DNA from: Lentisphaeria bacterium
Lineage (GTDB): Bacteria; Verrucomicrobiota; Lentisphaeria; Victivallales; Victivallaceae
NCBI GenBank assembly: GCA_900768515.1
Contig: CAAGDG010000201.1
Coordinates: 1 to 11,826 of the forward strand
Length of the DNA stretch: 11,826 nucleotides
Direction of reading: 5' to 3'
The notes beneath the pieces are model-generated. The model was not told the DNA's origin, ran no database searches, and saw nothing but the letters and a program-made list of their open reading frames with translations. Of this stretch, positions 1 through 6,109 are shown piece by piece. A program made the translations under genes and the position numbers. The first letter of the stretch is position 1, and each line of letters opens with the position of its first letter.

Positions 1-3
1 CCA

Positions 4-816
4 ATGAAAAATAAACGCTGTGCCGTCCGGATTCTCCTGCCGGGCGCGCTGATGTTGATGTTCCTCTGCGGGGCCGCGGGCTGTTCGCGGGAGAAGACGC
101 CCGCGAAAAGCGTACGCCTCGCGGTCTCCCCCGACTATCCGCCCTATGTCTATCGGCATCAGGGAAAATTGACCGGCATCGATGTGGAACTTTGCGAAAT
201 GATTGCGGAGGAGGCCGGGCGGGAGCTTCGGATTGTCAACGGCAAGTTCTCGGAACTGGTCGGCATGGTCGGGAAAGGGGAGGCCGATATGGCGGCCTGC
301 GCGCTGGCCGTCACTGCGGAACGGCGCCGGGTGGTTGCATTTTCCGATCCGTATGAGTTCGCCGGGCAGACCTTTCTGGTTCGCTCCGGGGAGAACATCC
401 GCTATCTGACCGACATGCGTGAGAAGCCCGGATTCCGCATATCGGCGGAAACCGGATCGACCGGTTACACGCTGATCGCCAGGTTTCTGGAGGAACGGGA
501 CAGTTCCATCCGGTTGACCGGCTGTGCCAGCAACCGGAAAGCGGTGGAGGCGCTGCTCGACAAGCAGACGGATGCCGTCATCCTCGATCCGCTGGTCGCC
601 CGCTGCCTGCGGATGGAGCAGCCGGAGAAGCTTGACATTCTGCGCGATCTGCTCAACCATGAGGAGTTCGCAGTGGCGGTCTCCCGCCGCGATCCGCAAC
701 TGCTGGCTGCTGCGAATCGGGTGATCCACCGGTTGTGGAAATCCGGAGAACTGTATGAACTGCAGCGGAAACACATGAGGCAATCCCGGAGTGAAGGAGG
801 AAACGATGTTCCGTAA
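4..816 (+). CDS. Solute-binding lipoprotein, amino-acid ABC transporter family 3 type
   Basis: A 270-residue periplasmic binding protein that probably captures an amino acid or similar small solute outside the inner membrane. The N-terminus has basic residues, a hydrophobic stretch and a lipobox ending AAGC, so Cys27 should be lipidated; this complete signal also supports the start, only three bases into the window. The mature part shows family-3 hallmarks: SPDYPPY near residue 42, GIDVEL near 58, a TAERRR segment followed by FSDPYEF, TGSTGY in the hinge region, and DAVILDP in the second lobe. Length is normal for the family. No permease or ATPase gene is visible downstream; instead the 3' end overlaps the sigma factor gene by 11 bases, implying translational coupling. 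Ligand identity cannot be read from sequence. It could act as a sensor rather than a transporter subunit (inference). The ribosome binding site lies outside the window. Confidence 0.88.
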   Translation: MKNKRCAVRILLPGALMLMFLCGAAGCSREKTPAKSVRLAVSPDYPPYVYRHQGKLTGIDVELCEMIAEEAGRELRIVNGKFSELVGMVGKGEADMAACALAVTAERRRVVAFSDPYEFAGQTFLVRSGENIRYLTDMREKPGFRISAETGSTGYTLIARFLEERDSSIRLTGCASNRKAVEALLDKQTDAVILDPLVARCLRMEQPEKLDILRDLLNHEEFAVAVSRRDPQLLAAANRVIHRLWKSGELYELQRKHMRQSRSEGGNDVP

Positions 817-1363
817 CCGGCGAGTGATCCTGTCGGAGGAGGAGCGGGAGGAGCGGCTGCGGGAGGATTTCTCGCAGGCGTACATGGCGCATGGAGCGGG
901 AGTTCTCCGCTATCTGCTCTCCGCCGGGATGCAGACGGCAGACGCGCAGGATGTGTTGCAGAATTCATTTCTTGCGATGTGGGAGCTGCGTACCCGGATT
1001 GAGGATACCACCAGTCTGGCGCCGCTCTGGTTCACCATCGCGCGGCATAAAATGTACGATTTGTTCCGCAGAAACCGCCGTTCGGTTCCGTTCTCTGCGG
1101 AACTTGAGAAAATTCCCGATTCTCGGAACGATTTGCGGGAGCTTGACCGGACCGTCCTGCGGCGGCGGATTGTCGAGGAGCTCCGCAGACTGCCGGAGGA
1201 GACGGCGGAAGCGTACCGGCTGACCAAAATCTCCGGGCTGTCCATCCGGGAGGCCGCCGGGATTCTGGGCCTTTCCGAGAGCGACATCAAAAGCAAGGTG
1301 TTTCGAGCGCGGAAAAAACTCATGGAATCCCTGGCCGACTGGAAGGATTTTACAGAAAATTGA
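806..1363 (+). CDS. ECF-type RNA polymerase sigma factor
   Basis: A 185-residue sigma-70 family protein of the extracytoplasmic-function class, which directs RNA polymerase to a small promoter set. Region 2 spans about residues 22-93, with the DAQDVLQNSFLAMWE helix (46-60) and the WFTIARHKMYDLFRR helix (75-89). Region 4 spans about 122-172, with a helix-turn-helix around GLSIREAAGILGLSESDIKS. There is no sigma region 3, as expected for ECF factors. The ATG at 806 is preferred over an in-frame GTG at 791 because AAGGAGG (794-800) lies five bases upstream of it. It overlaps the lipoprotein gene by 11 bases, so the two products are probably made together. No recognisable transmembrane or zinc-binding anti-sigma factor follows; the small protein at 1427 is the only nearby candidate regulator. 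Targets are unknown; the adjacent peptide genes are an attractive guess. Confidence 0.9.
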   Translation: MFRNRRVILSEEEREERLREDFSQAYMAHGAGVLRYLLSAGMQTADAQDVLQNSFLAMWELRTRIEDTTSLAPLWFTIARHKMYDLFRRNRRSVPFSAELEKIPDSRNDLRELDRTVLRRRIVEELRRLPEETAEAYRLTKISGLSIREAAGILGLSESDIKSKVFRARKKLMESLADWKDFTEN

Positions 1364-1426
1364 AAAATTTTTGATCCGATGTGCAACCTTTTTCCTTCTG
1401 AAACGCTGACAGGATGGAAGTGATGA

Positions 1427-1624
1427 ATGGAAACCAACCAAGAGAATGAAAAAATGGAGAACTTCGATCAGAAAGTTGCCCGGGTTTTTCAGGAAAAGCT
1501 GCCGGAACCGCCGGCGCTGCCGGAAATCGAGGAACTTGACCAGGAAGTTCTGGATCGGCTGCAGGCTGCCGGAGATTCGATGTTATCAGCGGATATCATT
1601 CGCTTTTTGAAAAAAAACAAGTAA
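1427..1624 (+). CDS. Small acidic protein of unknown function, sigma-factor associated
   Basis: A 65-residue protein that I do not recognise. It has an acidic and polar N-terminal part, a proline-rich middle (LPEPPALPEIEELDQEV) and a short basic C-terminus ending KKNK. It contains no cysteine, no histidine, no membrane segment and no signal peptide, so it is not a standard zinc-binding or membrane-anchored anti-sigma factor. A modest GGAAG at 1416-1420 lies six bases before the ATG. The gene starts 63 bases after the sigma factor gene and ends 19 bases before the Nif11-type precursor, so it is probably part of the same transcript. Its position suggests a soluble sigma-factor partner or an accessory of the peptide genes, but that is inference from context alone. 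Confidence 0.6.
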   Translation: METNQENEKMENFDQKVARVFQEKLPEPPALPEIEELDQEVLDRLQAAGDSMLSADIIRFLKKNK

Positions 1625-1631
1625 GATGGAC

Positions 1632-1637
1632 AGGAGG
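1632..1637 (+). promoter_or_regulatory. Strong ribosome binding site of the Nif11-type precursor
   Basis: AGGAGG lies six bases before the ATG at 1644. A full consensus site in front of a reading frame that stops after 21 codons shows that the start is genuine and that the stop at 1707 interrupts a formerly well-translated gene. Confidence 0.75.
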
Positions 1638-1643
1638 TCCTTT

Positions 1644-1925
1644 ATGAGCAAGGAAAATGCCGGAAAATTCTACGAAATGCTGAAGAACGACAAGGCCATG
1701 GCCGACTAACTGGCCGCGGCGTTCAAAGCCACGAAACCCGAAACTCCGGAATGCGCCGCAAAGCTCATGGTGAAATTTGCCGCCGGGAAAGGCTATGCCT
1801 TCTCCGTGGAGGAGTTCAAGGCGCTGGAAGCGGAAACGAAAGCGCTTGACAAGGACGAGCTCGACAAGATCAGCGCGGCCGCCGGAGTGGAAACCCGTCC
1901 GGTCTGTTCGCTGCTCTTTCGGTAG
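1644..1925 (+). pseudogene. Nif11-leader RiPP precursor peptide interrupted by an in-frame stop
   Basis: Read as 94 codons in one frame, this encodes a precursor of the Nif11-like leader family, whose C-terminal tail is modified by a dedicated enzyme. It starts MSKENAGKFYEMLKNDKAMAD, where family members also begin MSKE and show a FY/FL-x-x-L pattern. It continues with a FAAGKGYAFSVEEFKAL segment, matching the family's A-x-x-x-G-F/Y-x-F-S/T-x-E-E pattern. The leader ends DKDELDKISAAAG, like the usual EL-x-x-V/I-x-GG/AG junction. The predicted tail is VETRPVCSLLFR. Codon 22 is TAA (1707-1709); one G-to-T change from GAA would explain it, and Glu fits the family there. After it, 71 further codons run open to a TAG at 1923-1925. 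TAA ends several other genes in this window, so it is not obviously recoded. Restart at the in-frame ATG at 1767 is possible but has no good ribosome binding site. Next to a radical SAM/SPASM gene, the identity is well supported. Confidence 0.8.
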
Positions 1926-1950
1926 GATCGCAGACGATTCCTCTTCCTTC

Positions 1951-1990
1951 GGGAGGCGGGAATCCGCCTTCCCGGGAAAGGCAGACTCCC
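1951..1990. repeat. Imperfect palindrome between precursor and maturase genes
   Basis: Bases 1958-1970 (GGGAATCCGCCTT) and 1978-1990 (AAGGCAGACTCCC) form a long imperfect inverted repeat around CCCGGG. The two A/C mismatches on the plus strand become G-U pairs if the minus strand is transcribed. An alternative hairpin pairs GGGAGGCGG (1951-1959) with CCGCCTTCCC (1964-1973). No T-run follows on the plus strand, so it is not a standard terminator. It could be a REP-like element, or a processing or attenuation structure that sets the precursor-to-enzyme ratio. Confidence 0.5.
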
Positions 1991-2066
1991 CCCGGGGCCG
2001 GAGAAAACGGTGCCGGACCTCTCCCCGGCGACAACAGACGTTCCCCCTTTTCCACAGGAGGACCAC

Positions 2067-3101
2067 ATGGATCAGGAAATGCAGTACTTTCAACTTTTTC
2101 CGGAATTTCTGCTGCGCGGCTGGGAAGATGTCAAATACGCTCTTGTCGATTCCCGCAGCGGGGAATTGATCCGTCTCACCGGTCCGGCCGCCGATGCGCT
2201 GGAACTGGCGTGGAACGGTATCCCGGTGGATTCGCCGGTCATGCTGCCGACCCATCGCCGCATTTTCGACGCTCTGATCCGGAACCGCTGCGGTACCCTG
2301 ACGGAACGCTTTGTCGAACCGCGTCCGGAACAGCGGATGAAATCCGCCTCCTGCAACTGCACCTCTTCCGTCTGCTGGTCGATCACCGGCCGGTGCAACA
2401 TGAAGTGCCGCCACTGTTACGTCGAAGCGCCGGATGCGCTCTACGGCGAACTCTCGCTGCCGGAATGCGTCCAGATCATGGATCAGATGGTGGACGCCAA
2501 TATTTATTCCGTGGTCTTGACGGGCGGCGAACCTCTGGTCCGGGCGGACTGGAGGGATTTTTATGCGGCATTGAAAGCGCGGGGAATTGCCGTTCAGACG
2601 ATTTACACGAACGGTCTGCTCGTGACGAACCGCTGGCTCGATGAATTTGAAAAGCTCGAAGGGCGCAAGATCACGTTTTCCCTGAGTTTCGACGGGGTGG
2701 GGCACCACGACTGGCTGCGGGGAAGGAAGGGGGTGGAGCGTCCCGTGATCGAGGCGATCCGGCGATTGGTGGAGCGAGGTTATCCGGTTGAAATCGAAAG
2801 CGTTGTATATCGAGATAATCTCGATTCCCTGCCTGCGACGTGCGAATTGCTGATGGAACTCGGGATCCGGAAATGGAAGGTCGCCGAAGTTTCGGATTCC
2901 AGAGCGTGGAGGGAATACGCCGCCGCCCACGGCATCGTTTCCCGGGAGGCGCTCAATCGGGGATACTTGAATTTGCTGGAGCGTTTTCAATCGCTCGGGC
3001 GCCCGTTTCAGCTGCAGATCGACCATCGCTACCTGTATGACCCGCAGCGCGGGAAGGCCACTGCGCCGGTCCTGCTGCGGGAGATGTCGGAATGTCGCTG
3101 A
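2067..3101 (+). CDS. Radical SAM peptide maturase, core domain (frame lost before SPASM)
   Basis: The 344-residue N-terminal part of a radical SAM enzyme resembling the maturases found beside Nif11-type precursors. Residues 1-90 form an N-terminal domain starting MDQEMQYFQLFPEFLLRGWE, perhaps binding the leader peptide. The radical SAM core follows with the CNMKCRHC cluster motif (Cys110, Cys114, Cys117), a TGGEP motif at 152-156 that contacts S-adenosylmethionine, and SFDG at 207-210. The ATG at 2067 is chosen because AGGAGG (2056-2061) precedes it by five bases. The frame ends at TGA 3099-3101, where family members would continue into an iron-sulfur SPASM domain; that domain is present and intact in another frame from 3092. 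The sequence has ATGTCG twice (3084-3089 and 3092-3097). Removing eight bases (one copy plus GA) fuses the frames smoothly into a protein of about 463 residues. It is either a recent frameshift, a sequence error or a coupled split enzyme. Confidence 0.85.
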   Translation: MDQEMQYFQLFPEFLLRGWEDVKYALVDSRSGELIRLTGPAADALELAWNGIPVDSPVMLPTHRRIFDALIRNRCGTLTERFVEPRPEQRMKSASCNCTSSVCWSITGRCNMKCRHCYVEAPDALYGELSLPECVQIMDQMVDANIYSVVLTGGEPLVRADWRDFYAALKARGIAVQTIYTNGLLVTNRWLDEFEKLEGRKITFSLSFDGVGHHDWLRGRKGVERPVIEAIRRLVERGYPVEIESVVYRDNLDSLPATCELLMELGIRKWKVAEVSDSRAWREYAAAHGIVSREALNRGYLNLLERFQSLGRPFQLQIDHRYLYDPQRGKATAPVLLREMSECR

Positions 3102-3466
3102 AACAGCCGGTCTGCATGTGCATGCGCCTTCACCCATATCTGCTGCCGGACGGAACGTTGATGCCCTGCATGCCGCTCGCGAATTGCGGACTGGACCGGG
3201 AGATGCCCAATCTCCGCGATGTACCGCTGGTCGATGTGCTGAGTTCGAAGAGCCGGTTCTTCGATTTCATCTCGATCACGTCGGAGGAGATGTTCCGGCG
3301 GGCGGACAGCGAGTGCGCTTCCTGTGAATTCCGCTTCCAGTGCTGCGGCGGCTGCCGGGCAAGAGCGTATGCGGCGGGGAACCTCTACGGTCCCGATCCT
3401 GCGCTGTGCGACTACTTCCGGAACGGAACGAAAAAACTGTTTGAGCCGTGGTATGACCTGTCCTGA
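3092..3466 (+). CDS. SPASM (auxiliary iron-sulfur) domain of the radical SAM maturase, separate frame
   Basis: A 124-residue reading frame carrying a complete SPASM domain, which holds auxiliary 4Fe-4S clusters in peptide-modifying radical SAM enzymes. All seven motif cysteines are present: Cys10-x10-Gly21-x4-Cys26, then Cys75-x2-Cys78-x5-Cys84-x3-Cys88, then Cys106. The intact motif argues that any frame loss is recent. The ATG at 3092 overlaps the end of the upstream frame by ten bases and has GGGAG (3079-3083) eight bases upstream. Translation as a separate, coupled subunit is therefore conceivable, although SPASM domains are normally fused to the core. No slippery heptamer is visible in the overlap, which makes programmed frameshifting unlikely. 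The start is tentative; the domain identity is firm. Confidence 0.75.
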   Translation: MSLKQPVCMCMRLHPYLLPDGTLMPCMPLANCGLDREMPNLRDVPLVDVLSSKSRFFDFISITSEEMFRRADSECASCEFRFQCCGGCRARAYAAGNLYGPDPALCDYFRNGTKKLFEPWYDLS

Positions 3467-3607
3467 AGCGGGATTGGCCCGGGCCGCCCGGCGCCGGTTC
3501 CGGGCAGGGGGGGGGCGGGACCATTCGGAGTACCCTCCGGAAAGTTCGCGGTGGCGCGTTTCCCGTTTGATGTTCTGCGATTCCGGACGCTGCCCAGAAT
3601 CCGTTTG

Positions 3608-3628
3608 CCCGTCCTGCGGGATTTTTTT
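3608..3628 (+). terminator. Weak candidate intrinsic terminator after the peptide locus
   Basis: CCCG (3608-3611) pairs with CGGG (3617-3620) around a five-base loop, followed by A and seven T (3622-3628). The stem is only four pairs, so efficiency is doubtful, but it is the only T-tract hairpin between the SPASM frame and umuD. Confidence 0.35.
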
Positions 3629-3734
3629 CTTGCGGGCGGAACCGGAACCGTTCTTGCGCTTGAGGACAAGCCGCCCGAACGCCCGGACTGCCGCAATCAG
3701 AATCTTTTCTCCGCAGTTTGATGGTTCCCGTCGA

Positions 3735-3765
3735 TTTCATTTTCCTGAATCCGTGGTATATTACC
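3735..3765 (+). promoter_or_regulatory. Candidate umuD promoter with overlapping palindrome
   Basis: A TATATT hexamer (3757-3762) could be a -10 element, with TTTCAT (3735-3740) as a weak -35 at 16 bases. The -10 is embedded in the inverted repeat GGTA-TAT-TACC (3755-3765), where a LexA-type repressor could bind. It does not match the E. coli or Bacillus SOS box, so this assignment is positional only. Confidence 0.35.
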
Positions 3766-3786
3766 GCCGGAAAGGAGGAATCCGTC

Positions 3787-4218
3787 ATGGATTCGGAGAA
3801 GAAGAAAACGCCTCTGATGGCGGTCCCGGTCGCCGCGGGTTTCCCGTCGCCGGCGGAGCAGTATGTCGAGTCTCCGTTGGATCTCAATGAATTGCTCATC
3901 CACCGGCCGGCCGCAACTTTTTTTGTCCGTGCAGCGGGGGACTCCATGATCGGGGCGGGCATTCATTCGGGTGATATTCTTGTGGTCGACCGCAGCCTCG
4001 ACGCGCGCGACGGGTCCATTGTCATCGCCTGTGTCGACAATGAATTCACCGTCAAGTTTCTGCGTTCAGACGGCGAAAACTGGTTCCTTCAACCCGCCAA
4101 CAGGAACTACCGGGCGATCACTTTTTCCGAAGGGATGGAGTTGAAGCTTTTCGGTGTTGTAACCGCGGTCATCCACCAGTTCATCAAATTCAACAGTGCG
4201 AAAGGAGAGCGGAAATGA
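3787..4218 (+). CDS. umuD: UmuD-like S24 peptidase, DNA polymerase V accessory subunit
   Basis: A 143-residue S24-family protein matching UmuD in size (E. coli 139) and context. In the family, RecA filaments trigger self-cleavage to the active form that partners UmuC in translesion synthesis. The likely cleavage site is Ala17-Gly18 in VPVAAGFPSP. The catalytic serine is Ser53 in AAGDSM and the general-base lysine is Lys90 in FTVKFLR; GIHSGDILVVDRS is the typical segment after the serine. No DNA-binding helix-turn-helix precedes the cleavage site, so it is UmuD rather than LexA. The ATG at 3787 is used because AAAGGAGG (3771-3778) precedes it by eight bases; upstream in-frame codons lack a ribosome site. 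It shares ATGA with the next gene. Regulation by LexA is expected from the family. Confidence 0.9.
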   Translation: MDSEKKKTPLMAVPVAAGFPSPAEQYVESPLDLNELLIHRPAATFFVRAAGDSMIGAGIHSGDILVVDRSLDARDGSIVIACVDNEFTVKFLRSDGENWFLQPANRNYRAITFSEGMELKLFGVVTAVIHQFIKFNSAKGERK

Positions 4219-4775
4219 GAAAGAATTTCGGAGTGCAGACGTGGCTCTATCCAATGCCGGTTCTGATCGTGGGAACCTACGACGAAAACGGCGTTCCCGA
4301 TGCGATGAACGCCGCCTGGGGCGGGATTCACGACACCAATCAGATCGGAGTCTGCATTGATCCGGGCCATAAAACCGCGAAAAATCTGCTTGCCAGAAAG
4401 GCGTTTACCGTCAGCGTCGGCGACGCCGCGCACACGGTCGAGTGCGATTTTCTGGGACTCGTCTCCGGAAACCGTGAACCGGATAAACCGGGGAAGGCCG
4501 GTTTTCATGTCCGCAGGGCGGAGTTCGTCGACGCCCCGGTGCTTGAAGAGCTTCCGATGACGCTGGAATGCCGTCTCGTGAGCTACGATCCGGCAACCGG
4601 CTGTACGGTTGGCGAGATCGTCAATGTCAGCGCCGATGAACGGATCCTGAATGACGACGGAAACATCGATCCTGCAAAGTTCGAGCCGATCACCTTCGAC
4701 CCGGTCAACCATCTGTACCGCAAACTCGGAGAGGTCGTCGGAACGGCTTTCCAGGATGGTCGAAAACTGATATGA
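4215..4775 (+). CDS. Flavin reductase-like FMN-binding protein
   Basis: A 186-residue protein of the flavin reductase/NTAB split-barrel family, which binds FMN and often supplies reduced flavin or acts as an oxidoreductase; the substrate here is unknown. The N-terminal PMPVLIVGTYDENGVPDAMN is characteristic, followed by AAWGGI, GHKTAKNLLARKAFTVSV and a GEIVNVSADE segment near residue 133. The start ATG at 4215 overlaps the umuD stop as ATGA and has AAAGGAGA (4201-4208) upstream; its own stop overlaps the umuC start in the same way. This places it firmly inside the umuDC operon, an uncommon insertion. A role in DNA damage or oxidative stress is suggested by position only. The protein looks full length with no sign of decay. 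Confidence 0.85.
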   Translation: MRKNFGVQTWLYPMPVLIVGTYDENGVPDAMNAAWGGIHDTNQIGVCIDPGHKTAKNLLARKAFTVSVGDAAHTVECDFLGLVSGNREPDKPGKAGFHVRRAEFVDAPVLEELPMTLECRLVSYDPATGCTVGEIVNVSADERILNDDGNIDPAKFEPITFDPVNHLYRKLGEVVGTAFQDGRKLI

Positions 4776-6022
4776 TCGGGCTGGTCGACGGCAACAACTT
4801 TTATGTCTCGTGTGAACGGATTTTCGATCCTTCGCTCGAAGACCGGCCAGTTGCCGTGCTCTCCAACAACGACGGCTGTGTAATCAGCCGTTCGCAGGAG
4901 TGCAAGCGGCTCGGCATCCCGATGGGGGCGCCCGGATTTCAGCTCAGGCGGAACCTCGCGCAATCCGGGCTGATCCTGAAATCCAGCAATTACGAACTTT
5001 ACGGCGACATCTCCCGGCGCATGATCGCCACGCTCGGCGAATTTGCCCCCGAAGTGGAACAGTATTCGATCGATGAGGCGTTCATCCACGTGACCCCTCC
5101 CTCCGGGACGGACCTTTTCGACTACGGCTGCCGGATTCGGCAGACGCTTTTGAAGTGGATCGGCATTCCCTGCGGCATCGGCTTTGCTCCGAGCAAAACG
5201 TTGGCGAAAATCGCCAATCACATCGGCAAGCGGCAGCCTTCCGGGGTTTTCGTCATGCCGGAGGATCCGCGTCCGGTGCTGGAGACGCTGCCTGCCGGCG
5301 AGGTGTGGGGGGTGGGCCGCCGCCTCGCCCCGAAACTCGCGGCGCTCGGAATCCGGACCGCGTGGCAGCTTGCGTCCGCGGACAGCGCTTTTCTGCGGCG
5401 CAGATTCAACGTCACACTTGCCAGAACCGCCCTTGAACTTCGGGGGCACTCCCTTATCGGGCAGGAGAATCCGGATGAACCGTCAAAAAGCATCAGCTGT
5501 TCGCGTTCATTCGGCCGTCCGGTCATCGAATTGAAAGAGCTTGCCGAGGCGGTGGCCTGTTATACCGCGCGCGCGGCAGAGAAACTCCGCCGGGAACGGC
5601 AGCTTGCCGCGGGCGCCAACGTCTATTGTCAGTATTATCCGGAGTATGTGCCGGCCGCGCTGCCGGGCGGCGTCAGCGGAACGACCGTCATGTTCCGGAC
5701 GCCGACCTCCGACACGCCGGAGATGCTGCGGGCAATCCATCCGAAGCTGCGCGGCATCTTTCACGAGGGACGGCGTTACAAGAAGGCCGGCGTGATTTTT
5801 TTCGGTCTGGAAGCTGCCGGGAACCGGCAGCCGGATCTGTTTTCGGGCACGGCGGAGCGGGAGGAACGGCTCTCCGAAGCTGTGGATGCGATCAATCGCA
5901 GTTTCGGCAGGGGGAGCATTTTCCTGCTTGCCGAAGGCGTCGAAAAACCGTGGGCGATGAAACGGGAGATGCTTTCCCCCAGCTACACGACGAACTGGGA
6001 CCAGCTCCTTGCAGTGAAATGA
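4772..6022 (+). CDS. umuC: UmuC, Y-family DNA polymerase V catalytic subunit
   Basis: A 416-residue translesion polymerase (E. coli UmuC has 422). The N-terminal LVDGNNFYVSCERIFDP contains the catalytic Asp6. SNNDGCVISRSQECK follows at 31-45, and YSIDEAF carries Asp101 and Glu102, the same numbering as the catalytic residues of E. coli UmuC. The palm/thumb segment GIGFAPSKTLAKIANHIGK and the helix-hairpin-helix region around VWGVGRRLAPKLAALGI are present. The C-terminus has SPSYTTNWDQL, the tail typical of UmuC rather than DinB. The start overlaps the preceding stop (ATGA); AGGATGG at 4753-4759 is distant, so translation probably depends on coupling. It acts with cleaved UmuD to bypass lesions at the cost of mutation. 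I see no disruption. Confidence 0.93.
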   Translation: MIGLVDGNNFYVSCERIFDPSLEDRPVAVLSNNDGCVISRSQECKRLGIPMGAPGFQLRRNLAQSGLILKSSNYELYGDISRRMIATLGEFAPEVEQYSIDEAFIHVTPPSGTDLFDYGCRIRQTLLKWIGIPCGIGFAPSKTLAKIANHIGKRQPSGVFVMPEDPRPVLETLPAGEVWGVGRRLAPKLAALGIRTAWQLASADSAFLRRRFNVTLARTALELRGHSLIGQENPDEPSKSISCSRSFGRPVIELKELAEAVACYTARAAEKLRRERQLAAGANVYCQYYPEYVPAALPGGVSGTTVMFRTPTSDTPEMLRAIHPKLRGIFHEGRRYKKAGVIFFGLEAAGNRQPDLFSGTAEREERLSEAVDAINRSFGRGSIFLLAEGVEKPWAMKREMLSPSYTTNWDQLLAVK

Positions 6023-6037
6023 TTCCGGGATTCTCTG

Positions 6038-6065
6038 TGCGGCATCCGGTTCCCGGTCTGCCGCA
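6038..6065. repeat. Hairpin downstream of umuC
   Basis: TGCGGCA (6038-6044) pairs perfectly with TGCCGCA (6059-6065), and CCGG repeats within the loop can pair again. No T-run follows, so it may stabilise the 3' end of the umuC message rather than act as an intrinsic terminator. Confidence 0.45.
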
Positions 6066-6081
6066 GCTCCGAATCGCATGT

Positions 6082-6109
6082 TTGAAAAATACGAATTCGG
6101 ATATATATT
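6082..6109 (+). promoter_or_regulatory. Promoter of the MarR-MATE operon
   Basis: TTGAAA (6082-6087) matches five of six bases of the -35 consensus, and TATATT (6104-6109) is a good -10, with a 16-base spacer. The predicted start, near 6116, falls within the second palindrome. Confidence 0.6.

Larger units (their letters stand above)
3467..3786. other. Intergenic region without a recognisable gene
   Basis: About 320 bases between the SPASM frame and umuD. I see no credible coding sequence. It holds a GC-rich inverted repeat with a nine-G run near 3507-3515, a weak hairpin followed by seven T at 3608-3628, and the leader region of umuD from about 3735. Confidence 0.6.

Noticed and set aside
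1707..1709. TAA as a recoded sense codon in the precursor
   Set aside because: TAA ends the lipoprotein, MATE, exported duplicated protein and glycosidase genes in this window, so reassignment is unlikely.
3084..3101. Programmed ribosomal frameshift joining the maturase halves
   Set aside because: No slippery X-XXY-YYZ heptamer or clear stimulatory hairpin is visible in the overlap; a small insertion/deletion or a coupled start is simpler.
1596..3137. A 513-codon open frame on the minus strand across the precursor and maturase genes
   Set aside because: It lies opposite genes with recognised motifs, has no ribosome site or family motif, and is explained by high GC and codon bias of the plus-strand genes.
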